64,000 nt of DNA from Lumbricus terrestris (taxonomy: Eukaryota; Annelida; Clitellata; Crassiclitellata; Lumbricidae). Of this stretch, positions 23,201-29,359 are shown piece by piece (the first letter of the stretch is position 1; the number at the start of each line of letters is the position of its first letter). The stretch spans positions 28,773,497 to 28,837,496 of the forward strand of contig OX457053.1 of assembly GCA_949752735.1 (NCBI GenBank), read 5' to 3'. The position numbers and the translations under genes are program-made. Under the pieces are notes generated by a model that saw nothing but the letters and a program-made list of their open reading frames with translations, searched no databases and was not told the origin of the DNA.

Positions 23201-25279
23201 GCAAATTGCTCAGCGCTTCGGCGTGAAACTCCGCTGCAGTGTCCGCTCTGCAGTCGGGAGCGCCTCTGAGTAGAGAGAGAGCTTGAAGGGGCGCTATAAC
23301 AAGTGCACATACAAACAGACAAACAAACAAACTACATTACACGTACATACTGTCTCTGTCCACAGCCATAGGCTAATACGTTGCCGCTGGAAACTGGAAA
23401 GCGTTGCGTCTCTTCTGGAGTGGAGTGGAGTGGGGCTCACCTGACTGATGGAAGCAGGACTCTCGGAAGAAGAAGTATCCGCCTGGTCGTAGCCATCGAA
23501 GGATGTTGATGAACAGCTGGAGAACCTCCTTCTCCTCGAGGTACATCAACAACCAGTTCGAGAAGACGACATCAAAGCTATACGCATCAATGTGTATGAA
23601 TTATTCATTCATTCATTCATTCAAGAATTTATATAGCGCTTCTTCAAGGGAACTACTCAGAAGCGCTCCCGACTCTAGCACGGCAAAAAAGGACAGCTTT
23701 GAGTTTAATAAAAAAATGTTTCAGTAATAACCCCAGCAAGTAGACGTAGCTCCTGTGGGAGTCCATTCCAGACAACTGGGCCGCTCACAGAAAAGGCACA
23801 ATATGAGGATGAAGGAATAGTCAGTGAATGAAAATGCACAAAAGATTGAATGCGATTCAGACGAACGCTAGCATGAACGAATGAACAGACAGATGAAAGA
23901 ACGAACGCATGAATAAAAAACAGAACAAACGAATAAAACAATGAATTATTTAATTGATATATATTTATTCATGATTGAATAAAAGAATGGATGGATGAAT
24001 GAAAACGAATGAAGGAACGAACGAAAGTCAAAATAACTAAAATTACCAAACGAGTAAATAAATGAATTCACGAATAATCAATTACTGCACGAATTATCGA
24101 ATGAATCGATGAATTCATGAAATCAGCAATCAATGAATCAGTCAGTCAATCAATCAATCAATCCATCAATCAATCAATCAATCAATAATATTCACTTCAA
24201 TACAACAAAACCCATTGTAGAAGGAGATGCATAGAACCAACGACCTCTTATATAATATCGTATATCGGATAGAACTGGCAAGGACTATATATAAAATTTG
24301 CTGCCAGAGGTATACCCACTGACCATTGTTGAGGCAACTCGAGTTTCGTGACGTCAGCCTGCTTGAAGACAACGTTGCCATGGTGACTGTTCAGCTTCCG
24401 GTTCTTGTCGAGGAACGCCTCCATGAAGTCAATGGCCGTGACGCTTTTCGCCTTGACCGCCAGGTGGCCAGTGAAGCGACTGAAGTGAGACAGAAAACAA
24501 ATCAAGGCATCAGAATGAAGACCCGAATGAGGGCAGGACTATATATAGTCAGAGGAATTCAAACACTCATAGACAGACAGACAGACGGACGGACGGACGG
24601 ACGGACGGACGGACGGACGGACGGACGGACGGACGGACAGAAGGTGGAATGGACGGACAGAGAGACGGACAATCATACAGACATGCACACATAAACACAG
24701 ACATGTCTACAGACACACTGACATACAGACAACTTTGATACATGCAGAGATACAGACAGATACACACACACACACACACACACACAAATACAGACACACA
24801 TAGGGACATAGATATACTGAAAACATACATATGCATGAACGCCGACTGAAATATAGAGAGACTTGCATACAGAAATGCAAGCATACATACAGACATGACT
24901 ACAGGCAGACCTATAGTCGGTTACAGACCGGCTTACGTTCAGACATACAGTCATGCAGGCATAATACAGACAGACAGACAGACAGAAAGACAGACAGACA
25001 GACTAACAAGCGGACTTAAATGCAAACATATAGTCGTACGGACCATAGAAACACACAGACAGTCAAGACAGACAGACATACAAATTGATTTCTTCAAGTA
25101 CCCGATTCCTGCTCCCAGTTCAAGTACATCCAGCTGGTCAACGTTGGGTAGGAGAGAGAGGACCTCTGGGATCTCTTCCTTTCCCAGTTCCTCTGCGTGC
25201 GAATCCAACATCATCTCCTCCTCTGTCGCCTTCTTCGAATGCTCTAGCCAGAAGCTCTCCATCTCCTCGCGGGCATGCA
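5368..25279 (-). CDS. pmt: Phosphoethanolamine N-methyltransferase, two-domain (11 coding exons)
   Basis: This cytosolic enzyme methylates phosphoethanolamine three times with S-adenosylmethionine to give phosphocholine. Coding exons, 5' to 3': 25279-25102, 24479-24324, 23577-23441, 22268-22087, 20719-20531, 19773-19684, 19234-19145, 14755-14633, 9576-9430, 8475-8359, 5475-5368. All junctions are GT/AG and phases agree, giving about 505 residues, close to the roughly 490 of plant enzymes. MT1 (about residues 1-218) has LELGAGIGRFTG and FDVVFSNWLLMYL. MT2 (about 219-505) has LDVGSSIGGS, IYSRETLLHIKDKP and KWLKPGGRLVITDHC. The first exon starts in mid-codon (TG...), so the start ATG may be split A|TG, or the in-frame Met seven residues on is used. 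The 5' UTR exon was not found. Nematodes split these domains between two proteins, whereas plants and some animals keep both. Introns are heavily invaded by repeats. Confidence 0.93.
5546..5995 (-). mobile_element. CR1/L2-like LINE, 3' part, left of a SINE insertion
   Basis: On the - strand this reads the C-terminal RT-tail motif RRAFAVVGPSVWNSLPLEMR, then the hairpin GAGCGCCTCTGAGTGG...AAGGGGCGCTATATAAATTC and a long (GAAT)n tail at 5546-5680. The upstream part of the same copy continues at 7489-7576 as HWLLPVSQRIEYRIASLVWR, so the SINE at 5996-7488 interrupts it. The near-duplicate flanks CGCCGCAT (5988-5995) and CGCAGCAT (7489-7496) look like the SINE target duplication. Confidence 0.85.
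6154..7416. mobile_element. Non-autonomous hAT element (outer), inserted in the SINE
   Basis: Inverted ends CAGGGCCGGATTA / TAATCCGGCCCTG are flanked by the exact 8-bp duplication CTCTGCAG (6146-6153 and 7417-7424). Both subterminal regions carry GAACAGGGGCCCCCAC-type palindromic stretches. It is 1263 bp long including the 338-bp insertion. No transposase frame was recognised. Confidence 0.93.
6857..7194. mobile_element. Non-autonomous hAT element (inner), nested in the outer one
   Basis: Inverted ends CATAGGCGTACGGGAC / GTCTCGTACGCCTATG are flanked by the exact 8-bp duplication GCTACGGT (6849-6856 and 7195-7202). The interior repeats 'ttttgcccgaaaaatctgacgacc' several times. Confidence 0.93.
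7489..7576 (-). mobile_element. Upstream part of the SINE-split CR1/L2-like LINE
   Basis: The - strand encodes LPVSQRIEYRIASLVWRCL, the conserved motif after the RT thumb of CR1/L2 LINEs. It is the continuation of 5546-5995. The copy is 5'-truncated near 7576. Confidence 0.8.
7720..7880. repeat. Minisatellite of 'CCGTCATTCCTTCATTCATTTAGTCATT' type
   Basis: Tandem CATT-based units of about 28-36 bp, repeated about five times. Confidence 0.85.
7935..8300. repeat. (CAAT)n/(CAGT)n microsatellite
   Basis: About 365 bp of CAATCAATCAGT units with small unique interruptions near 8030-8090. Not coding. Confidence 0.9.
8359..8475 (-). CDS. pmt: pmt exon 10
   Basis: 39 codons, phase 0 at both ends. 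It starts LLTSVGFRRVKVDDRTSQF and ends VRQEFIE. The acceptor lies only about 20 bp from the pentanucleotide array at 8496-8990, so the usual polypyrimidine tract is poor. The donor is GAG|gttggt. Confidence 0.9.
8496..8990. repeat. (ATTGT/ATTGC)n pentanucleotide array
   Basis: About 495 bp of TTGTA/TTGCA/TTGTG pentamers. It joins directly to a LINE 3' tail of the type 'ttgtatttaatcatttatgcagcgcctc' at 8986-9090. Spurious long frames (Cys/Ile/Leu or Gln/Asn/Thr) cross it. Confidence 0.93.
8986..9090 (-). mobile_element. LINE 3' end, subfamily with a GTATT tail
   Basis: The hairpin GCAGCGCCTCTAG...TTCAGAGGCGCTCC is followed by a short body, GTGCCCCAGACC...GAGAATGAGC. It matches the copies at 20755-20985 and 58447-58700. 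Confidence 0.75.
9095..9200 (-). repeat. Dispersed 'CCAGTCCCAAGCCTGGAT' repeat, inverted copy
   Basis: On the - strand it reads a decayed GCCAGTCTTGAGCCTGGAG...GGAGGAGGGGG, then the TTAAACAGC end. It is the same family as 1778-1880. Confidence 0.55.
9236..9385. repeat. Minisatellite 'AAAATAKGATAAAAT'
   Basis: AT-rich tandem units of about 10-11 bp (ATATGATAAA/ATAGGATAAA) start 45 bp downstream of the exon 9 donor. Confidence 0.8.
9430..9576 (-). CDS. pmt: pmt exon 9 (MT2 core)
   Basis: 49 codons, phase 0. It starts KWLKPGGRLVITDHC, the post-III strand motif of class I methyltransferases, and ends HLFSVEQYEE. The donor GAG|gtagga lies at 9430/9429. Confidence 0.92.
9600..9665. repeat. Left remnant of the GGTAAGTTAATTAAA minisatellite
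   Basis: A few 15-bp units, such as AGGTAAGTTAATTAAAGG. The same unit array continues on the other side of the LINE at 13690-13910 and past the SINEs at 14400-14455. Confidence 0.75.
9695..13620 (-). mobile_element. CR1/Jockey-group LINE with an intact second frame
   Basis: The element surrounds the 1055-codon frame at 10092-13259, with about 400 bp of 3' UTR. On the - strand this ends in ATCAATAAACTCATACTC...CTCAATAAAAAC near 9695. The 5' boundary is not resolved (13430-13620). It lies in the same orientation as pmt, inside its intron 8, and appears to have landed in a GGTAAGTTAATTAAA minisatellite. Confidence 0.8.
10092..13259 (-). CDS. LINE endonuclease/reverse transcriptase polyprotein (1055 aa, uninterrupted)
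   Basis: The frame encodes both enzymes needed for target-primed reverse transcription. The N-terminal apurinic-type endonuclease shows HLNCRS (about residue 107), TETWL (135), GDFNID (247) and SDHLPI (314). The reverse transcriptase shows NYRPIS (622), AFDTVDH (698), GVPQGSILGPLLF (750) and the catalytic FADD (781). The C-terminal region ends with the usual 'FQGPLLWNNLP' motif. All key acidic and His residues are present and there is no internal stop, so this copy is young. The domain order and motifs fit the CR1/L2/Jockey superfamily. There is no evident first ORF upstream. The Met at 13259 is the first in frame. Confidence 0.92.
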   Translation of the reverse strand: MSTALTCNNCVYENTSFAEIESDIPGAMNSTIESPYPVHSTSQDNETARPARFELIRKESRNKPLATNKDLDPDSNYYSEIATDSKYYAPSQVSHRFTNSLSFSILHLNCRSIAAKNSEVQLLLHQLPVNILAVTETWLTDISAQATFIPGYKFVHKSRGEKMGGGVGFFVQDNTEFHVIDLLPPINSSSYESLFIDIPCNKGADMVIGVIYRPPGSKLESFNTEIEALVTVLTSKKFINMKILLTGDFNIDLLASHSHPPTGAFIDCMFMHHLLPLILQPTRITVTTATLMDNIFTNFHDGVIESAILTSDISDHLPIIAWIDISPVNSRNQNNLKMTRSFSCDDILRFKCLLSKTDWQPVFTLCDDNEPDLSYEIFVKTFNSAYNEAFPLRPQKAKMKYSFHQPWMTKGLLKSTKTKQKLYKKFIKNPTMENKHIFTRYRNKYKVTRIKTEQLYYANEFAKHCSDVKKTWQIIRKIVKSGNRDTTITEISVDGSLINDPACMAEQFNVYFTGLAQALSDKIPSPVKTFHAFMPPSSMDSLVLLPTNPYEVININKTLKTTHSSGFDDIDPLITSQVIDLLADPLSAVINCSLRKGIVPLAIKRARVLPIYKQGTKSELSNYRPISILPFFSKFYERVLYDRLFSYFKQKNVLYPLQHGFQPAHSTSMSLLDIQDKISGAFDTNQYSLGIFLDLAKAFDTVDHKILLSKLNHYGIRGLALDWLSSYLTFRQQQVLCNNSLSDFLPMRFGVPQGSILGPLLFIIYINDLPNSSSLLHYILFADDTNVFLSHASYDQLFEIANDELRATSTWFKANKLSLNLSKTNFILFRSNKKQTPILSKDIVIDGITIPQVTSSKFLGVYMDQHLKWNTHIEEINKKITKSIGILTRISYLLPSPTLTNLYYTLVYPYLTYCNIIWTSTYPTHLRKLQIAQKRAIRIITKSPFNSHTQPLFSTLKLLTITQINFIQTCEFMYKYHTKLLPSAFLSYFPPTQFKAGLRNKPDYKLISTRTNTRKLSIKFQGPLLWNNLPLKIRTSNTISCFKRTLRAHTLEHVS
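13690..13910. repeat. GGTAAGTTAATTAAA minisatellite, main block
   Basis: About 14 units of roughly 15 bp (AAGGTAAGTTAATTA and variants). It is flanked by the LINE on one side and SINEs on the other, and remnants at 9600 and 14400 suggest one array broken by three insertions. Confidence 0.88.
13970..14184 (-). mobile_element. tRNA-derived SINE, copy 2
   Basis: On the - strand it runs from GGGGCGCGGTGGTGTAGTGG through the B box GGTTCGAATCC, the GGACCTTGGGCAAGTCC body and the GAGCGCCTCTGAGTAG...TTGAAGGGGCGCTATAACA hairpin to a short ACAAAC tail. Full length. Confidence 0.92.
14185..14400 (-). mobile_element. Probable second SINE family or tRNA-like repeat
   Basis: The - strand reads a tRNA-like head with a B-box-like GGTTCAAGCCC, then a body containing GACCTTGGGCAAGTTGCTTA and ending GGGAAACCACCTCG. 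The CCTTGGGCAAGT core is shared with the SINE next to it. The boundaries are approximate, and only one copy is seen in this window. Confidence 0.5.
14400..14455. repeat. Right remnant of the GGTAAGTTAATTAAA minisatellite
   Basis: About three 15-bp units beyond the two SINEs. Confidence 0.75.
14633..14755 (-). CDS. pmt: pmt exon 8 (MT2 active-site region)
   Basis: 41 codons, phase 0: VQFEMGDVTKRHF, then IYSRETLLHIKDKPTLLASF. This is the motif II to post-II segment. The His in LLHI corresponds to the conserved catalytic-region His of phosphoethanolamine methyltransferases. Donor TTT|gtaagt, acceptor ttacag. Confidence 0.92.
14790..15178 (-). mobile_element. LINE 3' end (C-terminal coding tail and hairpin)
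   Basis: The - strand encodes a decayed IRFSRLxGLPSGMSSI...-type tail and then two hairpin-like segments (AGGCGCTCTC...TATAAGGCGCC). The first carries a gap, so two tails may be fused. It abuts the next LINE fragment at 15180. Confidence 0.6.
15180..16396 (-). mobile_element. 5'-truncated LINE fragment, second family
   Basis: It spans from FDFSKAFDMVRH at about 16396 to a (TTATC)n tail at 15180-15205, a typical LINE-style simple-repeat end. It differs in sequence from the LINE at 10-13 kb. It lies in pmt intron 7, in the same orientation as the gene. Confidence 0.82.
15427..16350 (-). pseudogene. Reverse transcriptase C-terminal half (307 codons, 5'-truncated)
   Basis: An open frame covering RT motifs from the palm to the C-terminus: VQGSGLGPLNF (B motif; Ile of the usual QGSILGP changed), MAKYADDTYLL (catalytic YADD), then the thumb with LNQRKTQEMVVH and the conserved MTILGVVV. 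The endonuclease and the first RT motifs are missing, so it cannot act alone. No stop occurs inside the remaining part, so the insertion is fairly recent. Confidence 0.85.
16721..19101. repeat. 25-bp satellite array, about 95 copies, in pmt intron 7
   Basis: The unit is GTAATGCAATGTGAAATGAC plus ATAAT. Variants (taacgc, gcagtgc, acatac insert, gtaaag) recur in a fixed order about 504 bp apart (first gtaacg at 17181, next at 17685), a higher-order repeat. The - strand consensus contains no stop in any frame, because 25 is not a multiple of 3 and all frames share the same 25-codon cycle. This produces long but meaningless open frames such as 17581-19098. Confidence 0.95.
19145..19234 (-). CDS. 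pmt: pmt exon 7
   Basis: 30 codons, phase 0: KYDVHVTGIDLSANMVAMAL, ending VKDKR. The GIDLS acidic strand end is the ribose-binding motif II of the MT2 domain. Donor CGG|gtaagg; the 25-bp satellite starts about 45 bp downstream. Confidence 0.92.
19241..19362. repeat. 19-bp minisatellite (about 6 copies)
   Basis: The unit GATAACAATGCCAACTGAA is repeated with one ATTAA interruption, directly upstream of the exon 7 acceptor in gene orientation. Confidence 0.9.
19370..19500 (-). mobile_element. LINE 3' end fragment
   Basis: An (ATTC)n-like tail (ttcatttattcattgattcat) is followed by a decayed hairpin TATAGCAACCTACTCAAGAG...TCAGAGGCGCTCC. Confidence 0.65.
19684..19773 (-). CDS. pmt: pmt exon 6 (MT2 SAM-binding motif I)
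   Basis: 30 codons, phase 0: EFAKMLNLLPGDQVLDVGSS then IGGSAFHMAQ. Motif I reads DVGSSIGG, where family members usually have DVGCGIGG. Donor CAG|gttagt, acceptor tttcag. Confidence 0.93.
20038..20110. mobile_element. Fragment of the GGGCGGATACAGAAATTT hAT-like family
   Basis: CAGGGGCGGAGACAGAAATTT...GGGGGGGCCAAAATTT matches the left end of 1187-1546. The right end is absent. Confidence 0.5.
20110..20475. repeat. Minisatellite 'AATAATTAGGATGATGGTGGT'
   Basis: About 18-20 variable units of 15-21 bp in pmt intron 5, beginning about 55 bp downstream of the exon 5 donor in gene orientation. Confidence 0.9.
20531..20719 (-). CDS. pmt: pmt exon 5 (start of the second methyltransferase domain)
   Basis: 63 codons, phase 0: LKNNGNQICWLVHK, then FLDKQLYSLKNIRSYEWVFG and FVSPGGLESTI. 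The 'FLDxxQYxxxGILRYExxFGxxxVSTGG' segment is the conserved entry into MT2, the half that methylates the mono- and dimethyl intermediates. Confidence 0.93.
20755..20985 (-). mobile_element. LINE 3' end, GTATT-tail subfamily
   Basis: The tail 'attgtatttaatcgtttataaagcgcctc' is followed by the hairpin partner TTCAGAGGCGCTCCCAGTGC and a body with GGACCAATTGAGGCAAATGA, the degenerate end of the RT frame. Confidence 0.75.
21095..21290 (-). mobile_element. hAT-type MITE, copy 2 (196 bp)
   Basis: CAGGGCTC...AGCCCTG ends with the exact 8-bp duplication CTAAGAGT at 21087-21094 and 21291-21298. The interior is the reverse complement of 21855-22050. Confidence 0.93.
21391..21620 (+). mobile_element. 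tRNA-derived SINE, copy 3
   Basis: Full length: GGGGCGCGGTGGTGTAGTGG head, GGTTCGAATCC B box, GGACCTTGGGCAAG body, hairpin GAGCGCCTCTGAGTA...GAAGGGGCGCT and (AAAC) tail. Confidence 0.92.
21855..22050 (+). mobile_element. hAT-type MITE, copy 3 (196 bp)
   Basis: CAGGGCTGCTTTTAAGG...AAAAAAGCCCTG ends with the exact 8-bp duplication CATGAAGG at 21847-21854 and 22051-22058. It sits about 28 bp inside pmt intron 4, next to the exon 4 donor. Confidence 0.93.
22087..22268 (-). CDS. pmt: pmt exon 4 (end of the first domain)
   Basis: 182 nt, entering in phase 1 to complete the Gly of HQSGDAKREYNPTKYR and ending SIETYIK in phase 0. It is the C-terminal lid and linker of MT1. Donor AAG|gtcagc, acceptor ttatag. 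Confidence 0.92.
22382..22609 (-). mobile_element. tRNA-derived SINE, copy 4
   Basis: Full length on the - strand with A and B boxes, CCTTGGGCAAG body, 3' hairpin and a TTTGTTTGT complement tail. Confidence 0.92.
22610..23094. other. Intron sequence, nothing recognised
   Basis: AT-rich part of pmt intron 3 between two SINEs. No delimited repeat or open frame seen. Confidence 0.45.
23095..23332 (+). mobile_element. tRNA-derived SINE, copy 5
   Basis: Full length with GGGGCGCGGTGGTGTAGTGG head, intact B box, and the tail ACAAACAGACAAACAAACAA. Its near-consensus sequence suggests recent insertion. Confidence 0.93.
23441..23577 (-). CDS. pmt: pmt exon 3 (MT1)
   Basis: 137 nt: FDVVFSNWLLMYLEEKEVLQ, then LRWLRPGGYFFFRESCFHQS. 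FSNWLLMYL and RPGG are MT1 signatures. Acceptor tag|C and donor G|gtgagc agree in phase with both neighbours. Confidence 0.93.
23602..23850 (-). mobile_element. CR1/L2-like LINE 3' end
   Basis: An (ATTC)n tail at 23602-23623, the hairpin TATATAGCGCTTCTTCAAGG...CTCAGAAGCGCTCC, and a - strand remnant of VxGPVVWNGLPQELR. Confidence 0.8.
24123..24187. repeat. (CAAT)n microsatellite
   Basis: CAATCAATCAATC with few substitutions. Confidence 0.9.
24324..24479 (-). CDS. pmt: pmt exon 2 (MT1)
   Basis: 156 nt: completes GIGRFTGHLAVKAKSVTAID, then VVFKQADVTKLELPQQ. It carries the end of motif I, acidic motif II (AID) and motif III (ADVT). Donor AATG|gtcagt, acceptor cttcag. Confidence 0.92.
24575..24640. 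repeat. (GGAC)n microsatellite
   Basis: About 13 GGAC units after a short (CAGA) run; more CAGA/CACA tracts continue to 25010 in pmt intron 1. Confidence 0.9.
25102..25279 (-). CDS. pmt: pmt exon 1 of those found (N-terminus of MT1)
   Basis: 178 nt: HAREEMESFWLEHSKKATEE, then EEIPEVLSLLP and LDVLELGAGIG. The exon opens with TG after ..aaatag, so a preceding A would give a split ATG. The internal Met in EEMESF is the alternative start. Donor CGG|gtactt. Confidence 0.9.
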
Positions 25280-25344
25280 CTATTTTAAAAAAACAGAACA
25301 CTTATCAGTCAAAATAATAATTATGATAACGTTACTCATTACGG

Positions 25345-25527
25345 CCTCAACAACAACAACAAGAACAGCAACAACAACAACAGCACCAGCAGCAGCTGTT
25401 TCCCTGGTGGTAAGCTGCTGCTACTGCTACTACTACCACTACCACTACCACTAGTAGTAGTAGTAGTAGTCTACTACTACAACTATTGCCATTGACTTCT
25501 TCTACTGCTGCTACTAGCGTTGTATCG

Positions 25528-25572
<45 letters not shown>

Positions 25573-25683
25573 CCATCACCATCACCACCACCACCACCAC
25601 CACCACCATCATCGTCATCGTCATCATCATCATCATCATCATCATCACCATCACCACCACCATCATCGTCGTCATCATCGTCG

Positions 25684-25719
<36 letters not shown>

Positions 25720-25757
25720 CCACCACCATCAGCAGCAGCAGCAGCAGCAGCTGTAGC
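25345..25757. repeat. Trinucleotide microsatellite cluster (CAA, CTA, TCA, CAC)
   Basis: A pure or near-pure (TCA)n and (CAC)n tract at 25528-25735, preceded by (CAA/CAG) and (CTA) runs. The poly-Ser/His/Asp/Met frames crossing it are artefacts. Confidence 0.93.
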
Positions 25758-26057
25758 AACGTCCATAGGCGATTGGATCACTTGGTGCTTGCAATTTTAT
25801 GTCGACAATATTCATGCAAGTGTAACGAATGACATGAACAAAAGAAAAAGAAAAATCGTTATAAGAACGAATGTCACATAATATTAAAAAATAACAAAAA
25901 GTTATCTCAGCTGCACTGGGTGCACCTGGTGGGGTGGGTTGGGTGGGGTGGGTTAGGGTAATTTATTCTTTGAATGATGCGTCAACAATACTGCTGCGGA
26001 CCTCTCATGCGTGCGTGCACGCATCTCAGACTTTTATAGCATAATAATAGCTTAAAC

Positions 26058-26421
26058 CATTGGTTCTCAACCTTTGTATACTCTCACGGACCCCTTAGAA
26101 ATTTTGAGTCTCGGTCACGGACAACCACTGAAATTTTGTACAGCTGGCACACTATCGTGACTGTGCGATCCTGTATAGTAGTATATGGTTTAGCTATTGA
26201 AAGAAATCGACTTATCTAAAGCAGAAGAATTTTGTCATAATATCAGTGTATTATTAGTTTTATATAGCCTTTGAACTGAAGAAACATTGAAAAACTGACA
26301 AAATTTACCTGTTTCTATGTTTTTAAGTCAGAAACATATACATTTTAGGACATGCTCACGGACCCCCAGGCAGATGGCCGCGGACCCCCAGTGGTCCACG
26401 GACCCCCGGTTGAGAACCGAT
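26058..26421. mobile_element. Probable hAT element with GGTTCTCAACC ends
   Basis: The ends read CATTGGTTCTCAACCTTTG and CCCCGGTTGAGAACCGAT. 'CTCACGGACCCC' is repeated inside both ends. The target duplication is not clear (gcttaaac / tttaaggc), so the outer limits are approximate. Confidence 0.6.
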
Positions 26422-26761
26422 TTAAGGCTTAGACTAGGTATATGATATATATATACATAGGCTACATCGCACAATATGATATATATATATATATATATTA
26501 CATTGCAGTGCATCTGAGTACATTTCAATATACCCTGATTAAAATTTGATTAAGCCCCTTTGCAATGTTCAGAGGTACACACCTCACCACAGACCCATCC
26601 AGTCTCGATGGTATACTTTAAGAACACGTCGCCAATCAGTTAGGCCTAGCAAACATTGTTCAGGTCACCAGAGCAGTCATGAAGCAAACATGTTCTCCAA
26701 AACCCAGTGGAGTTTACCCAGGAATTTATGATGGAGGGGTTTGGGGTTTATGGCCTGGCCG

Positions 26762-26917
26762 CAAGGGCGGATACAGAAATTTTCGAAGGGGGGGCCAAAG
26801 TCCTATGGAACCACTCATGGGGGCCACGTCTACTTTCCGAGCAAAATAGCTGGTCAAAAATAAAGAAATTTCTAAATGGGGGGCCATGGCCGGATTGGCC
26901 CCCTGGATCCGCCCCTG
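26762..26917. mobile_element. hAT-type MITE (156 bp), GGGCGGATACAG family
   Basis: CAAGGGCGGATACAGAAATT / TGGATCCGCCCCTG ends with the exact 8-bp duplication CCTGGCCG at 26754-26761 and 26918-26925. Confidence 0.93.
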
Positions 26918-26929
26918 CCTGGCCGGATG

Positions 26930-27835
26930 CCCTTTGTGACACAAACCCAGCAGTATTACAGTAAATTAAAAAGGGAATAAAGTAACAAAGGGAATAAAGT
27001 AACAAAAACAATTGAAGGGCTTGGAGCAATAACAAGGTATGTCGGAAATAATGAGTTTTGGGAAAAAGACTTCAAAGATTTAACTCTTCAAACTGCTGTA
27101 TCTAAGCCATTTTACGACATATCAGCAAGCTGTTTTGAGCAATATGTACCTTAAAATTATTTTTAACGAAATTGGTACATTATACAATGCGAAGTATGAA
27201 ATTATTATTATTTTTTTTACAGATTTTGCTTCATATCATGTTAAATTTGCAACGTGAACTCTCAGTCATTAGTATAATTTCTGGTGCAATAAATAATAAA
27301 TTTATGTGCTGTTGATCACTCATAGGACTCACACTCAGTTTCTTGGTGTGATGATGACGATGGTGCACATTGATCTATATTAGTTGATATCAAGACATAC
27401 ACAAGATGCAGTGCTGTGGGAGCACATCTCCACATATCCATTCAATGCGCCGATCTCCATTGTTCATCTTAAGCCACTTCCATTGGGTTTGCCATACACA
27501 CAGTATGAAAAATGTTGCCGAATCTGGAGTATAACCCAATGTTTGAAGAACAGGCATGAAGCTGGAATGTTCTTGAACGACCATCGATGGTTTCACCTTT
27601 CCTTTCTTTGCAAAGCTTCCAATAAGCTGAAGTGCTTATGCCAGGTAATAATCCATCCAAGGCCAGTCTCATAGCTTCCGTTATTCCGTGAATGCTTATC
27701 AGGCTACTTTTGCTTTCTATATGCCTACTCTTCGGTTTCTAATGTCACCTTTCTTTTCTCTTATTCAACAGACATTCTTCAACTTGCTGTGTCACAATAA
27801 TTTTGAATGACAACATCTTATTCTAGGGCAAACAT
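26930..27835. other. Intergenic stretch, nothing recognised
   Basis: AT-rich sequence. The open frame at 27384-27674 has no family signature, no hydrophobic segment pattern and no good splice context. Confidence 0.4.
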
Positions 27836-28355
27836 GTAAATTATTTGCCATTGTATGGGTTTCAGCATTGGTCGAATACAAGTTGGATTGACGAAAGGAA
27901 CTCTTACTAAGTAGAATTTGGATTATAAAAATAATTTTTACTTAAGCAGAAGTTGGATTTATTTAAAGAATATTAGGCCTACTTAAATAGAAGCTGGATT
28001 GATGCTTTTTAAATAAACAAAAGTTGCATTGATGACAAATATTTGTTGCTTCAATAGAAGCTGGGATGATGAAAAAAATTGAAATTGAATTGATAAAAAA
28101 CTGTTATTACTGAAATAGAAGCTGGATTGGTTAAATGAAATCTTGACTAAATGGAAACCTGATTGATGATAATGATTTATGCCAAAGTAGAAGCCGGAAT
28201 GTGGAAAAATAATGATGCTGCGACTGCCCAAAAATTTCGTATAATTTATTCCGCTATTCCGAAATGAGAAAAATAATTAATTCCGTTAAAACGATAGATT
28301 ACCACCAACTTGTATGCCATCAGCGCTAAATCCCATGCAATTGCGAATAATTTAC
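27836..28355. mobile_element. Inverted-repeat element with internal tandem array
   Basis: The left end GTAAATTATTTGCCATTGTA and the right end (reverse complement) GTAAATTATTCGCAATTGCA continue as imperfect inverted repeats for about 50 bp to ATACAAGTTGG. Inside the left arm are about seven degenerate units of 40-47 bp containing 'aatagaagctggattgatga'. A third copy of the end occurs at 29359. No target duplication identified. Confidence 0.6.
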
Positions 28356-28829
28356 TCCGCTAAAACAATAAATTATCTAGAGCTTAATTAGGAAAAGAGT
28401 GAAGTTGGTTTATCTCATCTATCGCATTGCAGCCGTCATTTTCAGTGTACTATGGCGTCTGCGTCTTGAATTATACGCGAAGCGATTTCCATGTACTTAT
28501 TTACCGGCATCGTTTTGGGTTATAGATGAAGGAATCACTTTAAACTTCATCACTATTTAAAGTCATAATAAATAGGAAAAATGTAATTCCACTATGATAA
28601 TGGTCTACGTTATAAAATATAAGTTATAAGTTAAATAAGCTATTGTTTACCATTAGTTGTTTACCATCACTGAAAATCTTCGGGTTGCACACAAAGATCA
28701 TAAAAAATATTTCTATAGCGCTGGATTTTGGACAGATTTTTGTACAATTTGATTCTCGAAATTCTTATTACTCCAACCTTAATTGTTTTGTTTTTTCTTA
28801 TTTTAAGTGGATAAACATTAAACAACCTT

Positions 28830-28894
28830 TTTTTAAATGTCCTAGGCCCATGGGGGGTTTAACCCCCGAAACCCCACCTTGTCTACGCCACTGT
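28830..28894. mobile_element. Right end of a CAGTGGCGTAG-family hAT MITE (fragment)
   Basis: GCCCATGGGGGGTTTAACCCCCGAAACCCC...CTACGCCACTG matches the ends of 44002-44171 and 51480-51644. The left end was not found. Confidence 0.6.
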
Positions 28895-29214
28895 CCCAAC
28901 CCCAGAGTTGATACATGACAAGAGTCAGAGTTTCTGAAGCTATCTTGATTATTTATACTGTTACATTAGGCACGTCTCATTCTTTGTAGCAGCTGAAGGA
29001 TTAACTTTGTTCAGCGACTGTAAGAAAGTAGGCGTGTATATATAGCTAATCGTCGTAGAATGTCCATCTTCAATCCAGCGTCTACTTTAGTCTTTTGGCA
29101 AGAACAATTTTCATCAGCGAGAACTCGTTACATCATCCAGCCGACCAGCCTCAATTAATTGTAAGCAATTAGGCCTAGGCCTATTATTTTTTTTTTAAAC
29201 AATTCTTTTATTTA

Positions 29215-29359
29215 ATTAAGAATCTTTTCATAAATCCCGTTTCTATTTAAGCAGAAATTCTTCTCATCAATCCGACTTCTATTTATAGCAAGAATTCTTT
29301 TCGTCAGTCCAACTTGCTCTCGAGCAACGCTGAAACCCATGCAATGGCGAATAATTTAC
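29215..29359. repeat. Second arm of the GTAAATTATT inverted-repeat family
   Basis: Units such as 'atttaagcagaaattcttctcatcaatccgact' and the terminal AACCCATGCAATGGCGAATA ATTTAC mirror the arm at 27836-28220 in inverted orientation. Confidence 0.55.

Noticed and set aside
24178..25019. Separate genes in the CAGA/GGAC-rich frames
   Set aside because: Repeat-derived. Only the pmt exons at 24324-24479 and 25102-25279 have splice sites and homology.
25347..25881. Poly-Asp, poly-Ser and poly-His frames
   Set aside because: Trinucleotide repeats, with no flanking coding sequence.
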